Assembly (NCBI GenBank): GCA_025531455.1
Contig: JAMYHL010000002.1
Span: forward strand, 682,001 to 746,000
Source: Apiotrichum sp. Y4204
Taxonomy: Eukaryota > Basidiomycota > Tremellomycetes > Trichosporonales > Trichosporonaceae
Direction of reading: 5' to 3'
DNA: 64,000 bases
Position numbers and translations under genes: made by a program. Below are positions 19,307-31,700 of this stretch, piece by piece (the first letter of the stretch is position 1; every line of letters starts with the position of its first letter). The notes under the pieces are model-generated. The model was given only the letters and a program-made list of their open reading frames with translations, had not been told where the DNA came from and did no database searches.

Positions 19307-22300
19307 AAGATGCTAGGTTGTAGTACAGAGTTGTTAATTGGATCCGGCACCAGGAGCGTCCACTACTAGGCTGTTGGTGTGCAAGGGTTCCCCGCAGTGA
19401 TTCTACAGTACGTACCTACGTCCTTGTTGGCCTTGCATGTTTTCTTGCGCTCTATCGTAACGCTCCGGCAAGACCCATCGCTGAAAATGAATCCTGGGTT
19501 CATATGTATTTACGTCTGTGTGAGTGTGATGACCTTAATACCAGGGGCCTTAGCTGTGTGAGTGATCTACACGATCGGTAGGATCGATCTGCATGATCAG
19601 CATAACCTGCAATCTACAAGATCAGCACATCCGGCACGATCGTCGAGCCAGAGGATTCATGCCGAAGACAGCGTTTTCATGAGCGAGAGGGCGCGTGGAC
19701 ATGCCGCCAGTGGGGGCAGTTGCCGCCGTTGTGGTGCATGGCCATCGGAGGTTTGGACTCGCGGACTTACCAATCCCGTGTCCGTGTGTCGGCCGTCGTC
19801 GTCCCGATGGCCAGATGACCGGTAAGAGCAGACGAGGTGCAAGGCGGCTCGCACTAGACGTCGCGCTTACTGTGGATCTCAGGTCCTGCCGTACGGGCGC
19901 ACTCCGAGTTCTCTCCGAACTCCGGCCACGACGGGCACTCCGATCCCTTGCCCTACTCGCCCTGAGCTCTGTCGTCCGACATTCTCTCCGGACCGGAGCA
20001 TCGCGGACATACCCCTCGGCACCGAGGACTCGGCGTACGCGCCGCCCTATCGGCCGATATCCGCCAGCACGGCACACCACTCTACAACTATGTGCTCTGT
20101 GCGCATCCACACATCCCACGTAGTCACAATTCATCAAACCTCGGGGTCTCGGGGTACCAGGTCCGGCTCCGCAGTGGCGGGCGCTCGGTCTCGCTGCGTC
20201 CCGCCGACATGCCAGGGACGCCGTGCGCGAATGCAGAATTGTCGACGACATCCGTCCCTATCGCATACACACGCAGCACCTTGATGAACGCATGGCGGTC
20301 GCCTGGCGATGCGCAGGACAATGCCTGTGCGCAGTTGCGGGCCTGCATATGCCTGCATGCTGGCACAATTGCGCGCTTGCGCGCTTGTAGCCCAACAACC
20401 ACGTGCTGCCACACACCGGCGCATGCGCGACCGGAGCACCCGCGCACCCGGTCACTTGGCGGCCCTGCGGAGCCACATGCCACAAGCGGCGACCAACCAA
20501 AGTCACCGAGCAGGCCGAGTACATCGCCGAGTCCGACACGCCGGAGATTCAGCCGTTGCTGTAGTTCGAGACTGTAACTAGACTGAACGCTGAGGCGGCT
20601 CACCAGAGTCCGCCCACGCCGCGCGTACGCCAGTCGTGCCATGGTGCCTCAGATTCGAAAACGACTTTTGGTTCTTTCAAGGTCCCCTGGCCCCTTGCCC
20701 CTGGTTTCCAGCGGCTGTGGACCTCGGCGTCCAACGTTCAATACCGGTGCGGAATGTGGAATAATCCGCGAAATGTGACATTCGATGGCTCGGGGCCTCG
20801 GATTCGCGAATTGATTGCCAGCTCGCAATGCGCGATGGCATCCGTCGCGAGATCGTAGGGCGGTAGGCGCCGGACCTCACTGGGTCACTGGCTTCTGGCT
20901 TCTGCGCCCTCCGCCCCGACTGCGCCTCGCAAGCGATTGCAAGCTTGCTCGCATGGGCGCATGGGTCGAAGCGCGGCCAGCGCGGGCCACCGTCCCGCGG
21001 GCTCGCTTGCAGCTTGGATCCTCCGGGACCGCGGCTCCCGCCACGGGCACAGCCGCCGTTGCCCGTTGCGCTCCGACCGAGTCGGGCAATGCCAAGGGCC
21101 GAGCCCGGAGCCGCGCGGAGTACATTCATGCGCTTCGTGCGCGGGCGCCCTGCCTTGTCGTTTCTCGGGGTTTTCAAGAGTTCGGGAGCACTGCACACTG
21201 GCGCGGCTGGGTCTCCCCTCGCCATTCGCATTTGCCTTGCGCTTTCCGTTGGCCTCTGTCGTCTCGGGCTTGTGGATATGCCCTGGCAAGCTGGCCAAGC
21301 TGACACCCAATCTGCACGCTGCATACTGCATCTTAGTTTCCATACAATACATACATGGGTGCTGTCTCCACGCTGCGCGCTGCGCATCCATGCATCCATG
21401 CGGTGCGATGGTGCCCCCTTGGTCCGGGTGTGCCTGATGCTACACCGCTGGTGCATGGTCCAGTCGCCGGAGAACCGTGATACCGTGGGTGGCTCGGTAG
21501 TGGATCGTGGATCACCTGCGCCCCTTCCGCGCATCCTATGATCGTCTGACTAGTGCTCTAGTGAGCTACTGACCAGGGAGTGCTGGGACTCAGAGACTGG
21601 GAGAACCGGGGCCGGGGGAGGGGGGGGGGGGGGCCGGAGGGGGCACCGCGCCATTGTCAGCCACATCGAGCGGAATTGCGGAAGTTCTCCGCGCGCCGCG
21701 CCTTCTCGGCAGCATGGGCAGCCCATGAAGCCCAGCTCGGCCTGCCTGCCTGCCTGCTGTTGGCCCATTTCCCCCCGGTCAGATATTAATTATTTGTGCC
21801 GTCTGCTCGGGCCTGAGGCCGTCGTGGCGGGGCGGAGGGGAAGGGAAGGGGCCGCCGAGCGTGAGGCACGAGAGCGAGACCCAACGAGCTAGAGACACTC
21901 GTTTCTGCGCTCGGGCCACTGGCCACTGATCCACTGGACCCTTTGCCTTTGCATGCCTTGACGCCTTGCGGCATCGAGATTGCCTAGAGTACCGCCGTCA
22001 CGCCGTTAGGACAGTCCATGCAACAGTGTTTATGTTCGGGCAGTTCCTTGCCCCGTGTGCAGAGCAGCGCGGAGATAGGAATATAGTGAGGCGAGGTGTC
22101 GTATGTAGCTTGTAGTGCATGGGCGTGCATGGAACGCCAGCGCTTGCATGCATGCACGCGTTCTCACTCGCCGCGAAGGCCCAGGCTGTGCCGCCGAGAG
22201 CGCGCGGCACAGAACAATGTGGCCATCGCCGTAAAGAGCTAAGGGATGGGCTGGGCGGTGGCGGCCAAATTCCTCTGCTCTGGAGCCTTCAACTCGGTCT

Positions 22301-23513
22301 CGGGCACGGCGACCCAGGTCTGGCGTGCTCGGCATTGAGCGAGCCGGCAGCCTTTCAAGTGTGAAGTTCCGGCTTACTTTTTTTCTGGTTGCACACGGGT
22401 GGTTCTCGCCACGAGGGGGGCGGGGCCGTGGGCCGTGGTCCATGAGCTGCGGCCTGTCCCGCCCTGGCTGCGAGCTCCGAGGGGCCGGAGGGGCCCGAAG
22501 GGGAGAGACAAGGTGAGGAGGCACATCGGCACTGCGCCCCGCCTGGGTGCGCCCCGCTTGGGTTACTGGTGCGTGTCGCTGCTGGCTATCCGTTGTCTGC
22601 TGGCTGGCTTGGCCCGTACGCGGCTGGTGCTCGCTTGGCTTTCCTCCGGTTCCTCGCCGTGTGCCGATTGCGCGGCTGCGAGCTGCGCCGCGTCTGCATG
22701 CCGCCCGAGAGAGAATACACGCCGCCCACACGGCCCACGGCCCACACAGATACAAGGACAACCCGCACATACAAAGGGGCTTGGACCCGCACACAGGCGG
22801 CCAGGTGGCCAGGTGGCCCGAGCAGCCGCGCGCATACGGCTGTGTGGGACTGATGCCCAGGCGGCCAGGCGCGGGTTATGCCAGGATGCCCTCCCTCTCT
22901 CCGTAATGTACGCACGCAGCACGCAGACCCCCCCAAAGCGCCGGAGCCGCGAGCCGCGAGCCCGCCCAAGCCGCCGCGCGCCAACGCCTGGACGCCTAGC
23001 GCTCCCCGGCCCCGTCCCTTGCAATATCCTTGCCCGGTCTTGCCTCCGCGCGGGCGCGCCCCCAGAGCCCATCCGCCCTCCCACCCCCCACTCTGGCCAC
23101 TGGCCACCGCTTCCCCCCCTCCCCCGTCCTGACACCCCCCGACTGACACCCCCCGACCCCCGTTCCCCGGTCCATCCGTCTTCCCCGTCCCCGTCCTGTT
23201 CTCATCCATTCGCCATTCCCTCCTTCCTCGTTGCCAGCAAACCATCATCTGCTCGCCATCCTATTCCCACTCTTCATCATCATTGACATCCGCGTCGCCA
23301 ACATCATCTTCGACTCCCCCACACCCAACCCCTACCTTCGTGGCAGCCCCCATTACGCGAAATCACGACCTCCCCCAAATAAACAGCAATAAACTCGCGT
23401 TTCGCGTCTTCCCCCCAGCCCCTCGCCGGCGGCTCAGCGCGCGCGTTCGCTGCCAAGTTCCACGCCCACATTGCGTTCGCTGCTTCCATCCATCATCAGA
23501 TCTACTCTGCACA
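19307..23513. other. 4.2-kb gene-poor interval upstream of the Zn2Cys6 factor
   Basis: No gene is supported. Between 19695 and 20564 the plus strand has several exon-like segments with plausible splice signals (for example a gtaaga donor at 19822 and a ctcag acceptor at 19882) and a frame ending in AEYIAESDTPEIQPLL at 20564. Alternative frames look equally protein-like in this GC-rich sequence, so I do not call a gene. A G-rich run lies at 21608-21643. From about 23090 the plus strand becomes C/T-rich, as expected of the 5' leader of the following gene. Long upstream control or leader sequence is a reasonable inference. Confidence 0.45.
21608..21643 (+). repeat. G-rich tract, G-quadruplex candidate
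   Basis: Runs of G4 (21608-21611), G5 (21614-21618), G14 (21620-21633) and G5 (21639-21643) follow each other with short spacers on the plus strand. This meets simple G-quadruplex patterns; the long homopolymer may also be imprecise in the assembly. Confidence 0.7.
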
Positions 23514-26359
23514 ATGTCCACCTCTCCTGCAATGTCCGTACCAAACTTGGTCATTGGAGGAATGTCGCCGTCCGACGACCACCTCAGCCCTCCCAGGGCC
23601 ACCAGCGTCCACAGCGCCAGCGGTGTGAACAGCGTCAGCACTCCCGCGCCACCGCAGCCGAGCAACGCATCCGCGGCATCAGCGGCATCAGCGTCTCCCC
23701 CCGCGCCGGCGAGCGGCAGCATCGGCGCTGCCAAGCGTGAACTGCCGTCGACCGAGGAGGACGAGGTTGATGAGCTGCGTGACGATGACCCTCCTCCCCC
23801 GCCACCGCCCCGCCCTGCGCCCACCACCTCCCTTTCCCAGACTGCTGTTCCCAGTCCGAAGCCTTCTGGAGGCGGATCCAAGAGCCGTAAGAGCTCTTGT
23901 GACCTCTGCCACCACCGCAAGATCAAGGTGGGTGATGCCCAACTGAGCTAATTACTGATATCAAGTGCGACCAGGTCCGCCCCTCATGCTCGTCGTGTCT
24001 CCGCAAAGGACACCCGTGTCATTACTCCGAGGAGACCGAGGCCAACAACCCACACGCGCGCCGGGGGACCGGCGCCTCAGTTACCCCATCCACAGAGCGC
24101 CCCTTTGCTCCGCGCCCCTCACTGGGAAGCACCAATGGCGGATCCCCCGCATGGATGTCGTCATCATCCGTGCAGCGCGCCAAGTCTGCCGCTAATGGCA
24201 CCAACCGGCCGGCATCGGCAACCAGCGGCAGCGCGGACCGCAAGCGCCGACTGGACCGCGACCGCATCGTGAACGGCTATGGATCGAGCAGCGACGAGGG
24301 CGAAGGTGACAGCTCACGGAGCAAGAGCGTCGGAGCTGCAGCGCCCGCAGCCTCGCGCGGCGTGGACAATGACCTCGCAGACATGCTCGGCGACCCCAAG
24401 GACGAGGAGGTGGATGAGCTCATTGAGAGTGGTGACGAGAGCTCGGCCCGTGGCAAGAAGCGGGACGCCTCGGTGGACGATGAGCTCTCGGGTGAGCTGC
24501 TTGAGCTTGCCTCGGCGCCGCCAAAGAAGAAGAAGAGCAAGCCCGCGGTCTTGGAGGTTCAGCAGGTCCCTTTTCGCCACCCAACGGCACCGCGCCCCCG
24601 TCCGCAGGCAAGGGCCTCCCTTCCGGCTACACTCCTGCCCCCAACTCAGGCCAATCAACACACCATCGCCGCAGCTGCTCGCCACGATTCGTACAGCCTG
24701 CCACTTGTCACGCTCATGCAGTCGCTCCCCTCAGCGGAAACGCAGACGATCCTCTTCAACACATTCTTCCAGGACCCATTCCTCACGGAGGGCATTTCTC
24801 TTCTCCAGCCTCAGTTCACTGAGGACTTCAACCAGCTGATGGAGCGCCGAGGAAACGGCCGCCTCCGCGAAGGCGATGCGACGACATTGGCAAACGCATT
24901 TGCCTTCCTGGCAGTTGCGCTCCGTGTTTTGCCTGAGGAGACTGGCAAGCTGCTTCTCGCATCTGGATCATCCGCTGCGTCCAATGCGCCCCGGTCGGCC
25001 AGCCGCATCATTGCCAACCAGCCGAGCTCGACCAACGACATGACCCCCCTTGATCAGCGCTACTTTGAGCTGGCCCTCCTCGCCGCACAGATCGCCGAGC
25101 AGCGTGACGCCCCTTCGGTCATGTACGTTGTCCACAAGTTTATGCTTTTCCGCTACGCAACGATCGGATTCCGCAAGGACAAGGTCGTCCTTGCGGGCGC
25201 ATGGCTCGCCCAGGCCATCAAGACCGCCCAGGCACTCGGTATGGGCAAGGAGTGGGAAGGCATCCCTCAGGGCGAGCGCGAACTCCGCCGCCGTGTGTTC
25301 TGGGCACTGTTCATCGCGGACCGTCAGTTTGCGTTTGACACCGCCTTTCCTTACACCATAAATGACGCTCACGTTGGTGTCCACATGCCGTCCCCGATAG
25401 CGGAGAATGAGCTCTACAAGATCCCTCCGGAGGCCCGTGTGCTGCCTGCCCACTCAACCGAGGCCGGTCCGACATCATCTACCGCCCTCTTCATTCACAC
25501 GCACCTCGCACGCCGCCTCACGCCGGTGCTCGACGCGTTTGCGTGCGACGGCCCCTCCCACACCCGCCACGATCTGGTCATCCGCTTTGACGCGTCTCTC
25601 GATGCGTTCCAGGAGGCTCTGCCGCCCTACCTCCGTCTCTTTCCCCACACCGACACTCGCTTCGACTCGCAGCACCCTTACCTGCCGCCGCACCGGGTCC
25701 GCTTGCACTCGACCCTCCTCGGTTACCGTCTTGGCATTCATCGGAGCCATCTTGCAAACTACCTCCAGCCCACGGGCACCCCTGGTGTCCGTGCTGTGAT
25801 CGCTCAGGTGTGCCTGGCATCTATCAGGTGTCAAAAGTCGGCCAAAATGCTGGACCCCAAGCTGTCACCGCGTCTGTTCAACCCCGCTTCTGTTTTCGAG
25901 GCGGCAGCGACGCTGGCGCTCATCATGTATGTTGAGCGTGCGGTTGCTGCCACCGACAACAGCGCCAGCGGCATCACAATGTCGTCTGAGTACCTGGCCA
26001 TGCGTGCGGGCGTGGCCGACGGCCTCGAGCTGCTGGACAGTCTTGGCGCGTCCTCTGAGAACGCTGGCTACGCGCACGCAGCCGTACGTGTCCTTCGGGA
26101 GTTGACCTCCAAGGTTGATGCTGGACCCCGCATGTCCACGCTCGGCAGCACTTCGCCCACGTCCGCCAAGGTCAATGGCAACACCAGCAATGGCGCCACG
26201 AGCCCGTCGCCCTCCCTTGAGCGCTCGCCGTCGGCAACCTCTCCAACCCAATCTGTGATCAGCTGGCTCGACTCGTGGCGCACCCTCGGCATTAATGTCG
26301 ACTATGTGCTCCGCGAAGCCGACTGGACCAGCTGGGAGAAGATCATCTCTGGCATGTAA
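23514..26359 (+). CDS. Zn2Cys6 binuclear-cluster transcription factor
   Basis: Fungal-specific nuclear transcription factor of 935 residues in two exons (23514-23927 and 23966-26359; 38-nt intron). Residues 129-156 form the zinc cluster C-x2-C-x6-C-x6-C-x2-C-x6-C (CDLCHHRKIK|CDQVRPSC and CSSCLRKGHPC), with the intron between the second and third pairs of ligands' spacing, so splicing is needed to complete it. An acidic stretch (EEDEVDELRDDD) and a proline run precede it. A Ser-rich linker with KKKKSK basic residues leads to a fungal_trans regulatory domain from about residue 384 (LPLVTLMQSLPSAETQTILF) through RYATIGFRKDKVVLAGAWL, RRRVFWALFIADRQ and FPYTINDAHVGVHMP. The target genes and inducer are unknown. 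The C/T-rich 5' leader and long upstream interval suggest extended control sequence. Confidence 0.93.
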
Positions 26360-27894
26360 GCGGTCGGCCATTTGTCCGCTGTTGTTGGTCTGTATGTGCC
26401 GACTGGTCCGGCACCTTTGCTCGCAATCTCCGTTCGGTTCCTTATTAGGCTTTTTATTATTCGTTACTGGGCGCTTCACTGTCGATTCCCCTCTCTGTCG
26501 TCCGCTGTCTTTGTCTCTCCTCTTTGGCCAATCTTTTACGTTCTTTGCCTGTCTGCTTGGCCCTCTTGTCAACCTCTCTTGTCAAGAGACACCACCTTCA
26601 TACCCATCTTGGAATTCCCACCTGTGAATTGAATCTGTACCCTTCTGGCCTTTCCTCTGATCCGCGTCTATCCCCACTATCCGAAGTACCACGTAGACCT
26701 TATGTGATGATTTACTAGTGCTACCGCAACTGTCGGCGGTCGGAACGGAGCCTCGGCGCTGGTCTCACGAATGCCGCGCAATTTTTCTGCATCGCCGATG
26801 TGCTCGCCGAGGAGAGGAAGAGGCAGGAACGCCATACCGTGGATTCCCGGCACCTTGGCCTAAGAGGCGGGACCTTGGACCTGGCCCAGGCCTCAACTCT
26901 ATACGATACGGGGTGTGCCTGGCGGCAGACGGCGAAGCTTGTTGGAAGGATGCCCACCCACGGGGTCCCACAGATTTGGGTCTGGCCGAGCTGGGATTTT
27001 GAGGATCGAGGAACGTAATTGAAATGGGACCTGATACTTCTGGTATCGAGGTGGACGGAACTGGCCGGATATAAATACTCCTCGATTGTTGTGTCGTGTC
27101 GCGCGAGCTTGCTCACTGATCACAGATACCCACATAGAAACATTGTGAAACTGTGCTACGGTGTGCGCCTGTCTTGACGTACTTGGTAGAGTGATTGGTG
27201 ATGCAGTGGTTGCTTCACCTGCTGGGCTGTTCTGACGCTCTGGAAAGACGCGGACCCACCTGTCCGACTGCGCAGTCGTCATTGACGGTGTTCGGCGAGA
27301 AGCGCACTCTCCTCAGATTGTGTTGCTCGAGTGACCCCAATTGTAGGGCTTTTGGGGATATGCTTCTTTATCGCTCCGACTCAAAAGTGGCTTGGCACTT
27401 GTTTGGTCTCATGCCTGGATCTTCTCACTTCCCCTGCACAGTCTCGCACACGCTACATTCTATGTACAACATGTACAACCATGGTGGTCAATGCTACCAA
27501 TGCTGCTGGTCACTGCTCCGGTTTCCGCTCGTCGTCTCGTCTCGCCATGCGCGTCATTAACATTCATCCGGCTTCGCGCCAACCGGATCGTCTTCAGTCG
27601 TATCGCCGAGTCTCCGTGCCTTCTATCACTCGTTGCGTTTGTTTGTGTGTGTCGCTTGTGAAAACCGTGTTTTGATGTGCAAATGTATGCGTGTGTATCG
27701 TGTGTGTGGGGGTGTGTTCGTGTATGTGTGGTTGTTTGTGTGCGTGTGTTGGGAAGTCGCGTTGAATGTGGGTGTGGGGGTGTCTCTGCAGCCAGCGCTG
27801 CTCCGTCTTCTTGCCAGGGTTTACCCGGCCCTCCGTCTCGTGCCCCAGACCACAGCCAGCAGGGTCTGTTCGTTTGGGAGCTCCGAAAGCGGGT
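26360..27894. other. Convergent intergenic region, no supported gene
   Basis: This 1.5-kb interval lies between the Zn2Cys6 stop and the stop of a small minus-strand gene. 26400-26620 is C/T-rich and is probably 3'UTR. A TATA-like atataaata occurs at 27069-27077 on the plus strand with an ATG about 130 nt later, but the downstream frame (to 27560) has no recognisable domain. From 27640 to 27780 the plus strand is a TG-rich low-complexity tract. Confidence 0.45.
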
Positions 27895-28750
27895 CTAGCG
27901 GTAGCCGTAGCCGTACATGCCGTAGCCGCTGCTGCAGGTACCGTAGTTGTAGCTACCCGAGCAGCCAGACGCCTGGGTTGTGGACGCCTTCGTGACCTCG
28001 GCACGGACTTCGGCCTCGTCTGCCATTGTAAGCATTTGGTTTTAATCAATGAGAGAATCATGTGCAGGCAAACAATGTAACTACCCATCGAGAAGATGTG
28101 ACAGTCGACAGTGGGACAATAGACCTGCCGAGACCATACCGTCACCGTGCGCGCATACAGTGCGGAGGGCTCAGAGCTTTGGCCTCTCAGGAATCAAGAG
28201 GAAATTATCAGATATGATGCCCCCAAGTCAGATCAGGCGCCACTGACGCCAACTAAGGTGACAAGTGGCTCAAGATCTTTGGATCTCCGTGTCCAGATGA
28301 GGACGGGGCCCGGGGGGTGGAACAAGAGGGACTTGCCGGGGTTTGTTGAATCACGGTGAAGAGTCGACTTACGAGAGTCACACATGCCCGTTGAGCCAGA
28401 TGAGTTGCCGCACACCTGTCCGGAAGAGGTGACGACGCCGCACTTGCCGGCCTGGGTGTTGTCGACGCGTGAGCTGGGGTCAGCGGGGAGCAAAGGATAA
28501 AATATTGGGGAGAGACCAGGCTCCCATTCAAGCAAGGAAGGAAGACGCGAGGCCATAGAGCTGTAGAGCTACTTGGGGCGCATTAGGGCCTCCTCGGCCG
28601 TCCTCCTCGAGATAGTGAGGAGAGAGGAGGGTGAGCGAAAACAAACTGAACCGGGAAGACGCGCAAAGACGCGAAGATGGCTTGTCAAGAGGTACTGAGG
28701 AAGGAAACTCACTACCAAGAGTACTGCGCGTTGGCGTTGTAGTAGGTCAT
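27895..28750 (-). CDS. Small Cys/Gly/Tyr-rich conserved hypothetical protein with long introns
   Basis: Three short exons (minus strand: 28750-28713, 28473-28373, 28019-27895) splice to an 87-residue protein; phases close exactly (TA|C and C|AC). It begins MTYYNANAQYSWYSRVDN, has a central Cys-Gly segment (KCGVVTSSGQVCGN, then STGMCDSHEAEVRAE) and ends in a Tyr/Gly tail (YGTCSSGYGMYGYGYR). No signal peptide is evident. I do not know its function; the CDSH-x-AE continuation across the third exon supports the splice model. The two introns are 239 and 353 nt, making up most of the gene, against about 35-60 nt elsewhere in the window. A short ORF beginning at the ATG of 28026 would give only the last 43 residues. 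A stress or surface role would be guesswork. Confidence 0.72.
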
Positions 28751-31700
28751 GATGGAGGTTGCTGAGGGTCAAGGGCTGGAGGTGAAAGATGAGGAGCAAG
28801 GGTTAAAATATCGCGTCGGTCGTCGCCCTCTGCTTTACTTGTGCTGGGTGCGGAATAGGGTGTTGAGAAATCTCTGTGGATGTGGTGATGAGGGAAATGG
28901 GACAGATATGCTGGATCAACCGCGTCTTTATACACCAATGATGGCAGACGATGGACGCGGGACGATGATGAGAGCAGCTAGCTGCTCTCTTCTCTGTCTT
29001 TCCTCAACACCCCCACCTATACTTTTCTTTTGCTCCACCTGCAACGAACGAGCCTCCTCCCCCAATGTCGACGCTCCACTCCCCCTCTCATCGTCTCGGC
29101 CATCCCCACCGCACAGGGTGCCTCTTCTCTGTGTCCCCACCCCCTGGTCGCCTCTCCCTGGGCATGCTCTGGTATATCCAGTCTTAGCCTCGATCCTGGC
29201 ACATCCTGATCCATCCTGTCGCACGGGCCATCACTGTCGGAGCGTTTTGCTGCCAGAGGGTCATTGCGCATTGCGCATTGCGCACACTGCTTGCTAGCTC
29301 GCGAGCTCGCTGTAGGTTGCAGAGCGGTGGAGCGGTCGAGCGTTCAAGCAGAAGCAGGATCTGAACCTGCGTTTTTTTTAGCGTCGTGGTCCGTGTCACC
29401 GCCCACTTTTTGGCGTCCGATCCTGATCTCCTACCCACAAGGGCTCGTGGGATCGTCGGATTGTCTTGGTCCGCAGCTCGCAGCTCGCCGGCCATCTCGA
29501 GCTTCGAGGCCATCCTGCGCATCCTTCGCCCATTCGGTCCTCGCCGTCCAGCATCATCGCTATCGTGGTCAGTCACAGTACCCTTTCCTCTGTGAACTCT
29601 CACCTGGTAAGCGGAGGCGGGCTAGGTAGAGCAGCTTCCGCCACGCATGACAGCTTATAGCTCATGTGCCCTCAACCCAGGCCCACAGAAATCGTGCACA
29701 CTTACTTGAGACCTTTCGCGGGACATGATTGCCCCCTCTCTTCCTGCCAAGATCGTTCCCGCGGCCTCTTATCGATTGGAATCTCCCGCGTGTGCCCCAA
29801 CTACGGCCTTGGTCCTCCACATGACTCAGGCTGTCTAAATGGACAATACGGTTCAATGTGGTCGGTCCCTTGGCTTCCCCTTGGCACCCGAGGCCCCCCC
29901 GTGGTACGTATTCGCTGCGCGCTGTGCTCGACCCGGATTGCGCCACAATATGTGGCTAGAGAGCAAAAGAGTATGAGAGCATGAGACGCAGTGAGCAGCA
30001 TGCAGCAAACAATAACTGGTGGTCGGGCCAGTCTTGGTCGGTGACATGAAAGTTCACCGCCAGATGCGAAGTTGCTCCTCCATGGCCTTGTTCCTCCTGC
30101 TTCTGCTTCTCTGCCTCTCCAGTGGCCAGTGTTTTGTAGATCTTGCTTCCGAGGACAAGTCTTCGTCGTGAGTTGGACTCGCAGCCATCTCCACATTCCA
30201 TCTCACAAGACGCGGCACCTCCCCTCCTCACTCCACCTCGATATCTCGATATCTCGAGCTCATTCTCAACACATGCTGGCCGGCTCGAAATTCAGGCATA
30301 TCTGCACATTTGCATACCTGCACAGCCTACACGATGGCACGAGAGTACGAGGACGCTCCAGCTGCCAGATTATAGTACCATGGGCGACATGGTCCAGCGG
30401 GCGCCGGTGTGACCAGCGTGCGTGAATAAGAGCCCCTGACTTTGGGTTCTGGCGGCGGTCCGAGCTCGCACGGACATGGCCCTGCCCGAGCGCTGCAACG
30501 CCATTATCAGGACGCAACCAGAACCAGGCAGCAGGGACGGGAGACGATTTGCACAGTCGGCACAGAAACCGCAAGCCGGATACCATGCGCGATATCCGTG
30601 GCCCAATGGCGCAATGCCGACAAAGGCGAGGAATGTGAGAGAATAATCAGATACGAGGCCCATGATGCAGGATAAGGATCGGGTCCGCGTGCTTCGTAAC
30701 GGCGGATACCAACGCAAGCCCAGAGCCTGGTGATCTGGTGAGCTCTGAAGTCCTAGAGCCCCACAAAGTTTCGTGAGCGCGATTGTCCCCCTCTGAATCG
30801 TCCTCGTCTGCAGATCCGCAACAAGACCAGTGGCGATTAGTACATAGAAAGCTAGATCAGCAAAAAGCTCGTGTCCATTAGTGGTTTGATCGAGACGCTA
30901 GCACGCTAGCATCGCCAAAAACGGTTAAAACATCCTTTGGCGCATGAGATAAGATGGCGCGCGCGTCACGCAGATCCCAATTCTACGACGCACTAGCCCG
31001 ATCACGATACACTGACCGCGCGACTCGTCTCCTTTGCCCCTACTCTCCTGAACTCACGACAGCAACCCATTGCTGATCCATTCATTTGCAGATCACTGAT
31101 CCCCTGATTTGGCCACTGATTCCGCGATCTGCGCCGTCCCCTCCAATGGTCGCGATTGCGACCCGGATTGTCGCCGAGAAGAACTGCGGATTGTCGTTAG
31201 GCCATGGGTGGTCAGTGCGCGACCCAGCACAGGACCACAACAACGTGACTACCGTTTCTGGCGCGCTGGCCTGGCACCATCGACAAAGCGACCGTGAGGA
31301 GCTTAGGGCAAAAGCAGGTACAATCCGCAACGCCACCCGTTGCCTCCGGGAGCCGAAGTTCCGGCCCTTCGGGGTGGCTTCTCGTGCACGTATGAGAACT
31401 CCTCTCGCGCTCTCTGCAAACTTTCCGCCGCCTTGGACTGCTTCTGTGGTTTATATCTTGTGCTTCTGCGTCAATATGCGTCGATGCTTCGGTCCCTTCG
31501 GTGGCGTGTGGCACGTGGTGCACCGTCGGTTTGCGCGCTGGTTCGAGGCTCACGAGGAGCTGCGCGCCTCCCGAAATCTGGTAATCAGGTACAGCACAAT
31601 TGACGGGTTCGGATTCCCGCTTCCTTTCACGACCTGGCAAGCTCTGCAGGTTCAATCGACAGACCGCAGTCTCTCCATACATCCGTAACTCAGCTCAGAA

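Noticed and set aside
19622..20251. Minus-strand open frame of 209 codons
   Set aside because: Arg-rich composition typical of a shadow frame in GC-rich DNA; no conserved motif.
27195..27560. 121-codon frame after a TATA-like sequence at 27069
   Set aside because: Cys-rich but without known pattern, and it lies in the 3' flank of two convergent genes.
30380..30470. Possible tRNA (TGGTCCAGC D-arm-like and CTTTGGGT anticodon-loop-like segments)
   Set aside because: The segments are too far apart, the stems do not pair and there is no T arm.
31580..31630. GGGTTCGGATTCCCG resembling a tRNA T arm
   Set aside because: No acceptor, D or anticodon arm can be built around it.
31086..31688. 200-codon plus-strand frame in the gene-poor block
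   Set aside because: No recognisable domain, no splice pattern and no upstream promoter features.
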